Positions 16,859-26,523 are shown, counted from the first letter of the stretch. The stretch: DNA of 64,000 nt from Bog-532 sp963830385 (GCA_963830385.1 CAWHMD010000002.1:558001-622000); one strand, 5' to 3'. Made by a program: numbers and translations. Notes: a model not told the origin generated them from the letters alone.

Positions 16859-17555
16859 TTAGAAAACTCCGGTGGGATCGGTTTTGAAGTTCTTTACCCA
16901 AGACCGCCCGGGGCGGAGCCATCCGGGGGCCTGGAAGCAATCCCGCCGCGCAACTCTGCTGCGCCGCAAGGGTTGCCACTGGTCAACGAAACGTATCACG
17001 GGCCTCTGTTTCACTTACAGGTGGTCGCTCGTGAAAGCTATCACAAAGTTCTTTGCTCTGTCTTTACCCAAGCGAGAACTTTTTCAGACCTACCCTTTGC
17101 GCTTGCTTGGTCACTCGGCCGGACAAAACCGGCAAAGCCGTCATAGCGGCGGGGGGCTGAGGCGACCGATGTGGCGATGGCGGGTGTCACAATTTGCGCG
17201 GAAGAAACCCGGTTTCGCCTCTGAACTGGGTCGATACTGTGCGGGCGAGCGTTCGGGGCGCGAGCTGAGCGGTGAACGGCGCCGGGCGGCGGGCGGCCCA
17301 GGGCGCCTGGGCGATGGTTGGCGGGCGGGGCGAGTGGCTGGGGGTGGCTGGGTGGCGAGGGGTGGTTCTGGGCTGTTCCGGCGTCTTCTGGGGCCCGGTC
17401 GCGGCTCGGCTGGGGCTGCTTAGTCAAAATTTGGTAAAGTCAAGACCTGAAAACGTCACTACCGCTGGGGGTCCGGGGTCTCCTGCGGTGGGTGGCGGGG
17501 TGCGGACCGTAGCCTTGCCGGGCAAAGCGGGGGCACCGCGCAGCCCACGGGGGGG
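16859..17555. other. Intergenic region upstream of atp operon, 697 bp
   Basis: Expected to hold the atp promoter. The part from 16860 to 17240 is AT-richer than its surroundings and carries AAGTTCTTT twice (16887-16895, 17046-17054) and TCTTTACCCAAG twice (16891-16902, 17061-17072). From 17270 to 17440 the + strand is strongly G-rich, with a possible quadruplex-forming run at about 17339-17372. I see no gene that can be supported. Confidence 0.55.
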
Positions 17556-18830
17556 TCAGCCCTGGGGGGTGGCGGGGGTGCGTTCGCGAGACGGCGCGGG
17601 GTGGCTGGCGGCGGGAGCGGGCGCGGTGGCCGGAACCTGGGGGGCAGGCGCGCGGGCCGGAAGCGGCGGGGCAGCGGTGGCGCGGGTGGCCGCTCGGGCG
17701 GCGGCGCGGCGCTGCTTGCTCCAGTGAGTGGGGCGCAGGCGCGGCATCGTCACCGGGAGCAGGGCCAGCACCGCGACCAGGGTCACCCCGACCAGGACGA
17801 TCAGGTCGGTGCGGACCAGCGACAGGGACACGACGCCGCCGGTGAACAGCGCGGCCCAGAGGTACATGATGAGCACGCTGGAGCGGTGCGAGTGCCCGAC
17901 GCTCAGCAGCCGGTGGTGCAGGTGCTTCTTGTCGGCGTCGAACGGCGACATGCCCGCGCGGGTGCGCCGGACGACGGCCAGCAGCAGGTCCGCGTAGGGG
18001 ATGATCAGGATCGCGACCGGCAGCAGCAGCGGCAGCACGGTCGGGTACCGGTTGACCGTGTGGCTGTAGTGCAGCAGCACGTTCGGGTCGAGCAGGGCCG
18101 TGCTGGACAGCGGCACGTAGGCGAGCAGCAGCCCGATCAGCATCGATCCGGTGTCGCCCATGAAGATCCGGGCCGGGTGGAAGTTGTGCGGCAGAAAGCC
18201 GATGCACATCCCGGCCAGCAGCGCGGCGATCAGCGTCGGCACCGACTGGGAGTGGATGCCGACCACCCGGGCCAGCGTGTACGAGTAGACCAGGAACGAG
18301 CAGGCCGCGATCGCGACGATGCCAGCCGCCAGTCCGTCCAGCCCATCGATGAAGTTCACCGCGTTGATCGTGACCACCACGATCAGGATGGTCAGGATCA
18401 GCCCCAGCTGCGGCGGCAGGACGAACACCCCGCCGCCCGGCTCGGGCACCCAGGAGAGCACGATCTGGCTCCAGACGAGGATGCCGCCCGCGGCCACCTG
18501 GGCGGCGAGCTTGCTGATCGCGCCTATCCCCCACCGGTCGTCGATGATGCCGGTGACGACGAGCACGCCCGCCGCCATCAGCAGGCCCGGCACCGTCCGC
18601 GGCGACGGGAACGCCGCCCGCAGGTAGCTGAGCTGGTTGGCCACCAGCAGGCCGGCCGCCAGCCCGCCGTACATGGCGAGGCCGCCGGCCCGCGGTGTGG
18701 GCTGGACGTGCACGTCGCGAGCGCGAACGGTCTGGATCAACTTGGCCGCGATGGCACCACGCCGGACAAGCGGCGTCAGCAGGTAAGTGGTCGCGGCGGC
18801 GAGCAGCAGCGCGAGGACGTACTCCCGCAC
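17556..18830 (-). CDS. WecA/MraY-like undecaprenyl-phosphate phospho-sugar transferase
   Basis: 424-residue polytopic membrane enzyme moving a sugar-1-phosphate from a UDP-sugar to polyprenyl phosphate, the first step of a cell-wall polymer. Key motifs are PTPRAGG at 45-51, the Asp pair IIDDRWG at 95-101, NAVNFIDGLDGLAAG at 156-170, FMGDTGS near 230 and KHLHHRL near 300. Actinobacteria usually keep this wecA/rfe-type gene beside atpI, where it starts arabinogalactan or teichoic-acid-like linkers. The last 60 residues are a Pro/Ala/Arg-rich tail with no domain. Confidence 0.9.
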   Translation of the reverse strand: MREYVLALLLAAATTYLLTPLVRRGAIAAKLIQTVRARDVHVQPTPRAGGLAMYGGLAAGLLVANQLSYLRAAFPSPRTVPGLLMAAGVLVVTGIIDDRWGIGAISKLAAQVAAGGILVWSQIVLSWVPEPGGGVFVLPPQLGLILTILIVVVTINAVNFIDGLDGLAAGIVAIAACSFLVYSYTLARVVGIHSQSVPTLIAALLAGMCIGFLPHNFHPARIFMGDTGSMLIGLLLAYVPLSSTALLDPNVLLHYSHTVNRYPTVLPLLLPVAILIIPYADLLLAVVRRTRAGMSPFDADKKHLHHRLLSVGHSHRSSVLIMYLWAALFTGGVVSLSLVRTDLIVLVGVTLVAVLALLPVTMPRLRPTHWSKQRRAAARAATRATAAPPLPARAPAPQVPATAPAPAASHPAPSRERTPATPQG

Positions 18831-18908
18831 CTGCCGTCAGCCGTCCGTGACGGGGTCGCCAGACATCAAGAGCAACTTTAACCCCCGTACCAGTCCCCGG
18901 TGTCCGCC

Positions 18909-20336
18909 TTAGGCGGGGCCACCGGATTCGGCGTCGCGGGGCTGGCTCACGGTGTCAGTCTGCTCGCCCATGGTCGGAGGGTCGGCGGGCGTCGTTTTGC
19001 GCACGGCGGCCCGGCGGGGTGAGGTCTTCCGCTCGGCGGCCGGCTTGCGGGTGGCCCGCTCGGCGGCCGGCTTGCGCGGGGTGGTGGGTTTACGCGGCGC
19101 GGCGGCCTTGCGCGCGTTCTGGGCGGGCTCGGCCGCCGTTGTGGTCTCGGCAGCTTGCGGAGCCGGTGTGGCTGATGTGGGGGCCGCGTCGGAGGCGGGC
19201 TGGTCAGCGGCGGTGCTGGCAGCCTCGACGCTGGCGGTCCCGGCGGCGGCCGGTGTCTCAGCGGCCGGCGGTTTCCTGGTCCGGCCGGTCTTCTTGCCGG
19301 AGGTTGCGGCCACGAACGGGGCGGCCGGGACCGATTCGGACGTGACCGGCGCAGCCGGGTCGTCAGCGGCCTCCTGGGCCTGGGCCGAGTCCTCCATGAG
19401 CTTCTCGGCCGGGGATTCCGCCCGGTCCTGGGCCGGCACGATCGGGTCCACGTTGTCCTCGCCGGGAAGGGCCCAGGCCTCCGGCGTCCGGGCTGGGCTT
19501 GCTGTGGCTGGCGAGTCGGTGGCGGACAGCGCGTCGGCGCGGGCGTCGGCGGGGGACTCGGAGGGGATGTCGGGCGGGGCGTCGAGCATGCCGTCCGAGG
19601 CAGCGTCCGAGTCGGCCGCGTCGTCTGGGGCGGGGGCGGTATCGGGGATGCCGGCATTGCCATCGGCGCTGTCGTCGCCGGGGGGCGACACCTCTTCCCC
19701 GGTGACCAGGGACGCGACCTCGCGCAGGCGGTCCATGGAGATGGCGCCGGCCCGCAGCAGCCGGGGCACCGAGCCGGTCAGGTCGATGATCGTCGAGGCC
19801 ACGCCGCCGCCGCAGGGGCCACCGTCCAGGTAGACCGCGACGGAGTCGCCGAGCTGCTCCATGGCCTCGTCGGCCGTGGTCGCGGCGGGCCGGCCGGTGG
19901 TGTTGGCGCTGCTCACCGCCATCGGGCCGGTCTTCTTGAGCAGGTCGAGAGCAGCAGCGTGCAGCGGCATGCGGACCGCTACCGTGCCCTTGGTGTCACC
20001 CAGGTCCCAGGCCAGCGTGGGCGTGGCCCGGGCGACCAGGGTCAGGCCACCCGGCCAGAACTCGTCGATCAGGTCCTGGCCGAACGCCCCGAAGTCGTCG
20101 ACCAGGGCAGTGGCGGCGCGGACGGTGCCGACCAGCACCGGCGGCGGCATGTCGCGGCCGCGGCCCTTGGCGGCCAGCAGGCGGCTGACCGCCCACGGCG
20201 TGAACGCGTCGGCGCCGATGCCGTAGACGGTGTCGGTGGGGAGCACGATCAGCTCGCCCTTGCTGATCGCCTCGGCGGCGGCCGCCAGGCCGGCGGCGTG
20301 CTGGTCCGGGTCAGAAAGGTCGAAACGTTCGGTCAT
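18909..20336 (-). CDS. Threonylcarbamoyl-AMP synthase (Sua5/TsaC) with long basic tail
   Basis: 475 residues. The first 205 form a YrdC/Sua5 domain that makes threonylcarbamoyl-adenylate for the tRNA t6A modification: GELIVLPTDTVYGIGADAF, RGRDMPPPVLV, WPGGLTLVARAT and MAVSSANTTGRPA. Residues about 215-475 are not the usual Sua5 domain but a disordered extension, first acidic and Ala/Ser/Pro-rich, then with histone-H1-like Lys/Pro/Ala repeats (RKPAAERATRKPAAERK). The gene follows prmC by 29 bp, a standard arrangement. Confidence 0.92.
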   Translation of the reverse strand: MTERFDLSDPDQHAAGLAAAAEAISKGELIVLPTDTVYGIGADAFTPWAVSRLLAAKGRGRDMPPPVLVGTVRAATALVDDFGAFGQDLIDEFWPGGLTLVARATPTLAWDLGDTKGTVAVRMPLHAAALDLLKKTGPMAVSSANTTGRPAATTADEAMEQLGDSVAVYLDGGPCGGGVASTIIDLTGSVPRLLRAGAISMDRLREVASLVTGEEVSPPGDDSADGNAGIPDTAPAPDDAADSDAASDGMLDAPPDIPSESPADARADALSATDSPATASPARTPEAWALPGEDNVDPIVPAQDRAESPAEKLMEDSAQAQEAADDPAAPVTSESVPAAPFVAATSGKKTGRTRKPPAAETPAAAGTASVEAASTAADQPASDAAPTSATPAPQAAETTTAAEPAQNARKAAAPRKPTTPRKPAAERATRKPAAERKTSPRRAAVRKTTPADPPTMGEQTDTVSQPRDAESGGPA

Positions 20337-20365
20337 TACCGCTCATCCCGTCATCATCCGAGGTC

Positions 20366-21244
20366 TCATCCGTCGGGCTGGTCGCCCGGCCATGTCGCCG
20401 TGACGAAACGGTCCCGGCGTGCCAGGTCCTTGTGGTTCCGCGTGTCCCGCCAGCCCGCTTCCTCGGGGAAGACCCAGTAGACGGCGGCACCCTGCGGCGC
20501 GCCGTGCTCGACGGCCAGCAGGCCGCCGGGCCGCAGCAGCCGGCGGGCGACGCGCTCCACCACTCGGATCGCGTCGAGCCCGTCCTCACCACTCCACAAC
20601 GCGGCCGGCGGGTCGTATTCTCCCACTTCCGGCGGGACGGTCGCGCCGACCGGGATGTAGGGCGGGTTGCTGACCACCAGGTCCACCTGGCCGTCGAGCT
20701 CGGGCAGGGCGCCGGCGAAGTCGCCGCCGTGCACGGTGACCCGGCCCGCGGTGTACGGGGCGGACGCCGCGACCCGCTTGACGTTGCGCTCGGTCCAGAC
20801 GCGGGCGATGGGGTCGGCCTCGACCGCGTGCACCCGGGCACGCGGCACCTCCTGGGCGATGGCCAGCGCGATCGCGCCGGACCCGGTGCCCAGGTCGACC
20901 ACCACCGGCTCGGCCACGTCCATCGCGCGCAGCCGGTCGATGGCCCAGCCGGTCATCACCTCGGTCTCCGGGCGGGGCACGAACACGCCCGGGCCGACCT
21001 CGAGCTCCAGGTAACGGAAGTACGCGCAGCCGGTGATGTGCTGCAGCGGCTCGCGGGCGGCCCGGCGCCCGATGCCCTCCCAGAACCGGGCGTCGAAGTC
21101 GGCGTCGGAGACCCGGTGCAGTTCGGTCCGCTTGACCCCGTGCACGTGGGCCGCGATCAGCTCCGCCTCGGCCCGCGGGGATTCCACCCCGGCCTCGGCC
21201 AGCCGGGCCGCCGCCAGCGCGATCTCATCCAGCAACAGGCTCAC
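20366..21244 (-). CDS. prmC: Release factor glutamine methyltransferase PrmC
   Basis: 292-residue SAM-dependent enzyme that methylates the glutamine of the GGQ motif in RF1 and RF2. The SAM-binding motif is VVDLGTGSGAIALAIA and the substrate motif is VVSNPPYIP. The N-terminal helical domain (LLDEIALAAARLAEAGVESP) is normal. It lies downstream of prfA, its substrate's gene, with 36 bp between. Confidence 0.95.
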   Translation of the reverse strand: MSLLLDEIALAAARLAEAGVESPRAEAELIAAHVHGVKRTELHRVSDADFDARFWEGIGRRAAREPLQHITGCAYFRYLELEVGPGVFVPRPETEVMTGWAIDRLRAMDVAEPVVVDLGTGSGAIALAIAQEVPRARVHAVEADPIARVWTERNVKRVAASAPYTAGRVTVHGGDFAGALPELDGQVDLVVSNPPYIPVGATVPPEVGEYDPPAALWSGEDGLDAIRVVERVARRLLRPGGLLAVEHGAPQGAAVYWVFPEEAGWRDTRNHKDLARRDRFVTATWPGDQPDG

Positions 21245-21280
21245 CCGGACGGCCCCCGTTGCGTGCGTGCCCGGTCCGCG

Positions 21281-22360
21281 TCACGCGCCCGGGGTCCCGT
21301 CGTCGCCGAGCTTCTCGGCCATCTCGGCGTCGGCCAGCGACTGGATCACGGCGTCCAGGTCGCCGTCGATGACCTGGTCCAGGTTGTAGGCCTTGAAGCC
21401 GACCCGGTGATCGGAGATGCGGTTCTCCGGGAAGTTGTAGGTGCGGACCCGCTCGGACCGGTCCACGGTCCTGACCTGGCTGCGCCGCTCGGCCGAGGCC
21501 TTTTCGTCGGCATCGGCCTGGGCCTGGGCCAGCAGCCGCGCGCGCAGGATGCGCATGGCCTGCTCCTTGTTCTGGAGCTGGCTCTTCTCGTTCTGGCAGG
21601 ACACCACGATGCCGGTCGGGACGTGGGTCAGCCGGACCGCGGAGTCGGTGGTGTTGACGCTCTGACCGCCCGGCCCGGAGGAGCGGAACACGTCGGTCCG
21701 CACGTCGTTGGGGTCGATCTCGATCTCGACCTGCTCGGCTTCCGGCATGACGAGCACGCCCGCGGCCGAGGTGTGGATGCGGCCCTGGGACTCGGTGACC
21801 GGGACCCGCTGGACGCGGTGCACGCCGCCTTCGAACTTCAGCCGGGACCAGGCCCCTTGGCCCGGGGCCCCCTTCTTACCCTTGACCGCCAGGGTGGCGG
21901 CCTTGACGCCGCCCAGGCCGGTGACGGTCGAGTCGAGCACCTCGGTGGCCCAGTGGTGGCGCTCGGCGTAACGCTGGTACATCCGCAGCAGGTCGCCGGC
22001 GAACAGGGCCGACTCCTCGCCGCCCTCGCCCGCCTTGATCTCCAGGATCACGTCGCGGCTGTCGTTGGGGTCGCGGGGGACCAGCATCCGCCGCAGCTGC
22101 TGCTCGAGCTCGGCCTGCCGGGCCTTGAGCTGGTCGGCTTCGGCCGCGAAGCCCGGGTCCTCGGCGGCCAGCTCGCGGGCCGCCTGCTCGTCGTCGATGG
22201 CCTGCCGGTACTCGGCGTAGGCGCGCACGATGGGGGTCAGCTCCGCGTAACGGCGGCCGAAGTCGCGAGCCTGGTCGGCGTCGGCGTGCACGCCGGGGTC
22301 GGCCAGGGCGCGCTCCAGCTCCGCGTGCTCGGACGCCAGCTCCGCGAGCCGGTCGAACAC
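21281..22360 (-). CDS. prfA: Peptide chain release factor 1
   Basis: 359-residue factor terminating translation at UAA and UAG. The catalytic GGQ lies in SSGPGGQSVNTTDSAVRLTH near residue 230. KAGEGGEESALFAGDLLRMY is the family block before it. The start is GTG at 22360, with AAGGAG upstream. It follows rpmE, with a terminator hairpin in the 95-bp gap. Confidence 0.96.
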   Translation of the reverse strand: MFDRLAELASEHAELERALADPGVHADADQARDFGRRYAELTPIVRAYAEYRQAIDDEQAARELAAEDPGFAAEADQLKARQAELEQQLRRMLVPRDPNDSRDVILEIKAGEGGEESALFAGDLLRMYQRYAERHHWATEVLDSTVTGLGGVKAATLAVKGKKGAPGQGAWSRLKFEGGVHRVQRVPVTESQGRIHTSAAGVLVMPEAEQVEIEIDPNDVRTDVFRSSGPGGQSVNTTDSAVRLTHVPTGIVVSCQNEKSQLQNKEQAMRILRARLLAQAQADADEKASAERRSQVRTVDRSERVRTYNFPENRISDHRVGFKAYNLDQVIDGDLDAVIQSLADAEMAEKLGDDGTPGA

Positions 22361-22394
22361 TGTCCCTTCACTCCTTTGTGGTCAAAAACAGGAA

Positions 22395-22425
22395 TCCGCC
22401 TGGCGTGCGGGGCACGCCAGGCGGA
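22395..22425 (-). terminator. Rho-independent terminator after rpmE
   Basis: Perfect 14-bp stem (TCCGCCTGGCGTGC with its complement) and a three-base loop. On the minus strand it is followed by ATTCCTGTTTTTG, a U-tract, and lies between the rpmE stop and prfA start. It would end or attenuate rpmE transcription before prfA. Confidence 0.85.
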
Positions 22426-22455
22426 CGGTAAGTGCGTGGTCAGTGCGCGGGCGCG

Positions 22456-22686
22456 TTACTTGCTCTTGTCGGTGCCCGCGGCCTTCTTGCCGAAGCGGCG
22501 CTCGAACCGGGCGACGCGGCCACCGGTGTCCAGGATCTTCTGCTTGCCGGTGTAGAACGGGTGGCAAGCCGAGCAGACGTCGGTGTGGATCTCGCCGTTC
22601 GGCGCGGTGCTCCGGGTGGTGAAGGTGTTCCCGCAGGAACAGGTCACCGTGGTGGGACCGTAACTCGGGTGAATCTCAGGCTTCAC
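22456..22686 (-). CDS. rpmE: 50S ribosomal protein L31, zinc-binding form
   Basis: 76-residue large-subunit protein. It reads KPEIHPSYGPTTVTCSCGNT and later CSACHPFYTGKQKILDTGGR, so the four zinc cysteines (CxC and CxxC) are present, which marks the zinc-containing type. The start is GTG at 22686 with AGGAGT four bases upstream; a longer frame reaching 22734 would add a tail foreign to L31. The C-terminus is Lys-rich. Confidence 0.96.
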   Translation of the reverse strand: MKPEIHPSYGPTTVTCSCGNTFTTRSTAPNGEIHTDVCSACHPFYTGKQKILDTGGRVARFERRFGKKAAGTDKSK

Positions 22687-23157
22687 GATTACTCCTGCCT
22701 CGTGCGGTCGCCGGGTCGCCAGGTCACCCGTCATATGGACGGGCCGGCCCTCTGCGGCGTGAACCGGAACCGCGTGGTCGCGGCTTCTAGTGTGCCAGAC
22801 CGTAGAACACCGCGTGACCGTTGGAGATTCCCGGTAGCGGCGGCGTCCTGGCCCCGGTCAGCCACAGCATCGAAGGCGCCAACGATGACGTGATAGCAGC
22901 ATCGAAGGCGCCAACGATGACGTGGTCCCCGCTCGCGCCCGGGACGGACTGCCCGCCCCGCCCGTGGGGCGCGGCAGATTCGCGGACTGCCCTCAGCGCG
23001 AGGACCCTTTATTCATGATGAAAATGGTCTAAACCAGCCAGAGTACCCAGATATTCATCATTCTTGGACTGTTGACATCGTTGTCCGCGACGTGGTTGCG
23101 TGAGTTTGTGTTTATTCTCGTCGCTATGTCCGCATTACTCGACGAAGGGCATCAGCC
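22687..23157. other. Intergenic region rpmE / GH92, 471 bp
   Basis: Contains the promoter of rpmE at its left end, the duplicated 28-bp motif at 22865-22924, and an AT-rich stretch at about 23005-23125 that probably carries the promoter of the mannosidase gene (a TTGACA lies at 23073-23078 but no well-spaced -10 was found). No gene seen. Confidence 0.5.
22865..22924 (+). repeat. Two exact 28-bp direct repeats with internal dyad
   Basis: The 28 bases at 22865-22892 recur exactly at 22897-22924, a 32-bp period close to three helical turns. Each unit contains CATCG-AA-GGCGCC-AA-CGATG, a dyad whose arms pair apart from two central mismatches. The position, 234 bp before the mannosidase start, would suit a pair of operators; a recent tandem duplication is the alternative. 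Confidence 0.75.
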
Positions 23158-26100
23158 ATGACCCGTTGTCGTCCCCGCCGCATCGTGTATGCGCTGGTCG
23201 CGGCGGCCACCGCCCTCGGCACGACGGTGGCCGGCGCCAGCGCCGCCTCGGCCGCGGCCAGTGCCTCCCCGGCGGTCAAGCTCGTCACCAGCCCGGCCTC
23301 CCTGGTCAACCCGTTCATCGGCACGTCCGGCGCGGTGGACACGTTCCCCGGGCCGGACATGCCGTTCGGGATGATCCAGTGGAGCCCGGACACCTCGCCG
23401 GACCGCCCCGACGGCGGCGGCTACGAATACAGCGACTCCCAGCTGATGGGCTACAGCCTGACCCACGTCAGCGGCCCGGGCTGCAGCGCCTACGGCGACC
23501 TGCCGATCCTGCCGACAGTGGGCGCGATCGGCAGCTCACCCGGCAGCACCACCGACTCGTTCTCCCACGCCAGCGAGACCGCGCAGGCCGGCTACTACGC
23601 CGACACCCTCGGCAACGGTGTGTCGGTCAAGCTGACCGACACCACCCGGGCCGGCATCGGGTCGTTCAACTTCCCGGCCAGCAGCCAGGCCAACCTGCTG
23701 CTCAAGCTGTCCGGCAGCGCCGACCAGGTGGACGGCACCAGCGCCTCGGTCGTCGGCGACAACCAGGTGACCGGCTCGGTCTCCGGCGGGCACTTCTGCG
23801 GCCAGTCCTCACCGCCCGAGAACGACTACACGCTGCACTTCGACATCGTGTTCAACCAGCCGTTCACGACCAGCGGCACCTGGGGCGGCTCCGGCTCGTC
23901 CTCCTCGGCGACCAAGGGCACCAAGAAGGTCAGCCAGAACAACGTGACCCACAAGACGGCCGCGACCCCGAAGGCGACCACCCCGTCGGCCAAGGTGTTC
24001 GCCGGCGCCAAGCCCGACCTCAAGCCCCGGACGCAGCCCCAGCCGACCGTGCACGGGGCCAGGACGGCGGCGCCGCAGACGACCGTGACCAACCCGGACG
24101 GCGTCTACCTGACCTTCGACACGACCAAGAACCAGACCGTGACGGCCAAGGTCGGCATCTCGTTCACCAGCGACACGGGTGCCGCCACCAACCTGTCCTC
24201 GGAGATCCCGGCCTGGAACTTCAACGCGGTCCGCAACGCCAACGTGGCGGCCTGGAACGCGCTGCTCGGCAAGATCCAGGTCGGCGGCGGTGACGCCGCC
24301 CAGCAGACCGAGTTCTACACCGCGCTCTACCACGCGCTGCTGCACCCCAACGTGTTCAGCGACGACAACGGCCAGTACCTCGGCTTCGACGGCAAGGTGC
24401 ACACGGTCGCCAAGGGCCACCAGGCCTACGCCAACTGGTCCGGCTGGGACATCTACCGCGACCAGGTCCAGCTGGCGGCGATGATCGCGCCCCAGCAGAC
24501 CTCGGACGCGATCACCTCGATGCTGGCCGACTACAGCCAGACCGGGATGCTGCCCAAGTGGAACCTGGGCGGCGGCGAGTCCTACGTGATGGTGGGCGAC
24601 CCGTCCGACTCGATCATCGCCGACGCCTACGCCTTCGGAGCCAAGGACTTTGACGTGAGTACGGCCCTGAAGGACATGGAAGCGGAGGCGACCAGCACCA
24701 ACAACATCCGGCCGGGTAACTCCACCCTGCTGGCCAAGGGCTACCTGCCCTACGACGGGACCTACGGCTGCTGTAACTTCTACGGCCCGGTGTCGACCCA
24801 GCTCGAGTACGACTCGGCCGACTACGCGATCGCGGCGCTGGCCAAGGCGTCTGGTGACACCGCCAACTACACCAAGTTCGCGACGCTGGCCCAGAGCTGG
24901 CAGGCCGTGTTCAACGCGGGCAGCGGCTACATGCAGGCCAAGCTGTCCAACGGCCAGTGGCTGCCCGGCTTCACCCCGGGGACCTCGGCTGGCTTCGTGG
25001 AGGGCACGTCGGCTCAGTACACGCCGATGGTGCCGTTCAACATCCAGGCGCTGATCAACGCCCGCGGTGGCAACGCGGCCTGGATCAGCTACCTCAACAG
25101 CCTGACGTCCAACCTGACCAGTCCGAGCAGCACCAACGCCGACCTGTCGAACGAGCCCAGCCTGGAGATCCCGTACGAGTACGACTACGCGGGCGCGCCG
25201 TACCTGACCCAGCAGACGGTCCGGAACGTGGAAGACCAGCTGTACTTCGACGCCCCGGTCGGCCAGGACGGCAACGACGACCTCGGCGCGATGAGCTCCG
25301 CCTACGTCTGGGACGAGCTCGGCTTCTACCCGGAGACCCCGGGCACGCCGACGCTGGCCCTCGGCAGCCCGGTGTTCCCCAAGACGGTCGTGCACGAGGG
25401 CAGCGGCAACACGCTGACCATCAACGCGAGCGGGGCCCAGGACTCGGCGCCCTACATCCAGGCCATGACCGTGAACGGCCAGGCCTGGAACAAGGCGTAC
25501 CTGGACTACGGCACGCTGTCGGCCGGCGGGACGATCAACTACACACTGTCCACAACGCCCGACAAGTCCTGGGCGGCGAGCGCGGCCGACGCCCCGCCGT
25601 CGGACTCGACCGGTGAGCAGACCGCGCTGACCTCGGCCGGCCCGGCCAGCGGGCTGGTCATCGCGCCCGGCTCGACCGGCACCGCCACGCTGACCGTCAC
25701 CAACCTGACCGGCTCGGCGATCACCGCGAACTGGACGGCCGCCGCGTCCAGCAGCAACCTGACCCTCACCCCCACCAGCGGCACCCTGACCGTGCCGACC
25801 GCGTCGTCGGCCACGGCCAAGGTCACCGTCACGGCCGGGGCGACCGAGGGGGCGTACTCGGTGGCGTTCACGACCAAGCTGAGCGACGGGACGGCGCTGC
25901 CGGGCACCGCAGTCGGCGTGGACGTGGCCAAACCGGGTGAGCTGTGGCCCTACTACACCTCCATCGGCATGTCCGACGACGGCCAGGTCACATCCTCGGG
26001 CTACAACGGTGACTCGTGGCTGTACTCGGCCACCGCGCTGGCGGCGGCCGGGGTGACCCCCGGGTCGACCCTGAACGCGGACGGCATCGCCTACACCTGG

Positions 26101-26511
26101 CCGAACGAGCCCGCCGGGAGCAACGACAGCATCGAGGCGTCTGGCCAGACGATCCCGGTGTCGCTCCCGTCCGGGGCGACCAGGATCGGCCTGCTGGGCA
26201 GCGCCACCGACGCCAGCGCCAGCGGCGCCACCGGGACGCTGACCGTCACCTACACCGACGGCAGCACCCAGCAGATACCGGTCGCGTTCAGCGACTGGAC
26301 CCTCGGAGCCGGTGCCTACAAGGTGCTGTCCGGGGACACGGTCGCGGTCACCACGCCGTACCGGAACATCGACGACGGCACCTCGGACCAGACCACGACC
26401 TACGTGTACTCGTTCGCGGCGGCGCTGGAGTCCGGCAAGACGGTCGCCAGCGTCACTCTGCCCAACCCGGGTGACGGCTACATCGGCGTCTTCGACATCT
26501 ACGGCGCCTGA
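23158..26511 (+). CDS. Secreted GH92-family alpha-mannosidase
   Basis: 1117-residue exported glycoside hydrolase likely trimming alpha-1,2-linked mannose from glycans. Residues 1-38 form a signal peptide (basic RPRR, hydrophobic core, AxA sites). The catalytic region runs from VNPFIGTSGAVDTFPGPDMPFGM to about residue 800, with GYSLTHVSGPGC, ANWSGWDIYRDQVQL and NDDLGAMSSAYVWDELGFYP, all GH92 blocks. An insertion near residues 240-310 is rich in Ser, Thr, Lys and Pro. Residues about 820-920 look like a NEW3/Ig-like domain and the last 190 a beta-sandwich of possible carbohydrate-binding type. AAGGG precedes the ATG by eight bases; a strong terminator follows. Confidence 0.9.
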   Translation: MTRCRPRRIVYALVAAATALGTTVAGASAASAAASASPAVKLVTSPASLVNPFIGTSGAVDTFPGPDMPFGMIQWSPDTSPDRPDGGGYEYSDSQLMGYSLTHVSGPGCSAYGDLPILPTVGAIGSSPGSTTDSFSHASETAQAGYYADTLGNGVSVKLTDTTRAGIGSFNFPASSQANLLLKLSGSADQVDGTSASVVGDNQVTGSVSGGHFCGQSSPPENDYTLHFDIVFNQPFTTSGTWGGSGSSSSATKGTKKVSQNNVTHKTAATPKATTPSAKVFAGAKPDLKPRTQPQPTVHGARTAAPQTTVTNPDGVYLTFDTTKNQTVTAKVGISFTSDTGAATNLSSEIPAWNFNAVRNANVAAWNALLGKIQVGGGDAAQQTEFYTALYHALLHPNVFSDDNGQYLGFDGKVHTVAKGHQAYANWSGWDIYRDQVQLAAMIAPQQTSDAITSMLADYSQTGMLPKWNLGGGESYVMVGDPSDSIIADAYAFGAKDFDVSTALKDMEAEATSTNNIRPGNSTLLAKGYLPYDGTYGCCNFYGPVSTQLEYDSADYAIAALAKASGDTANYTKFATLAQSWQAVFNAGSGYMQAKLSNGQWLPGFTPGTSAGFVEGTSAQYTPMVPFNIQALINARGGNAAWISYLNSLTSNLTSPSSTNADLSNEPSLEIPYEYDYAGAPYLTQQTVRNVEDQLYFDAPVGQDGNDDLGAMSSAYVWDELGFYPETPGTPTLALGSPVFPKTVVHEGSGNTLTINASGAQDSAPYIQAMTVNGQAWNKAYLDYGTLSAGGTINYTLSTTPDKSWAASAADAPPSDSTGEQTALTSAGPASGLVIAPGSTGTATLTVTNLTGSAITANWTAAASSSNLTLTPTSGTLTVPTASSATAKVTVTAGATEGAYSVAFTTKLSDGTALPGTAVGVDVAKPGELWPYYTSIGMSDDGQVTSSGYNGDSWLYSATALAAAGVTPGSTLNADGIAYTWPNEPAGSNDSIEASGQTIPVSLPSGATRIGLLGSATDASASGATGTLTVTYTDGSTQQIPVAFSDWTLGAGAYKVLSGDTVAVTTPYRNIDDGTSDQTTTYVYSFAAALESGKTVASVTLPNPGDGYIGVFDIYGA

Positions 26512-26523
26512 GTAATTACTGAC

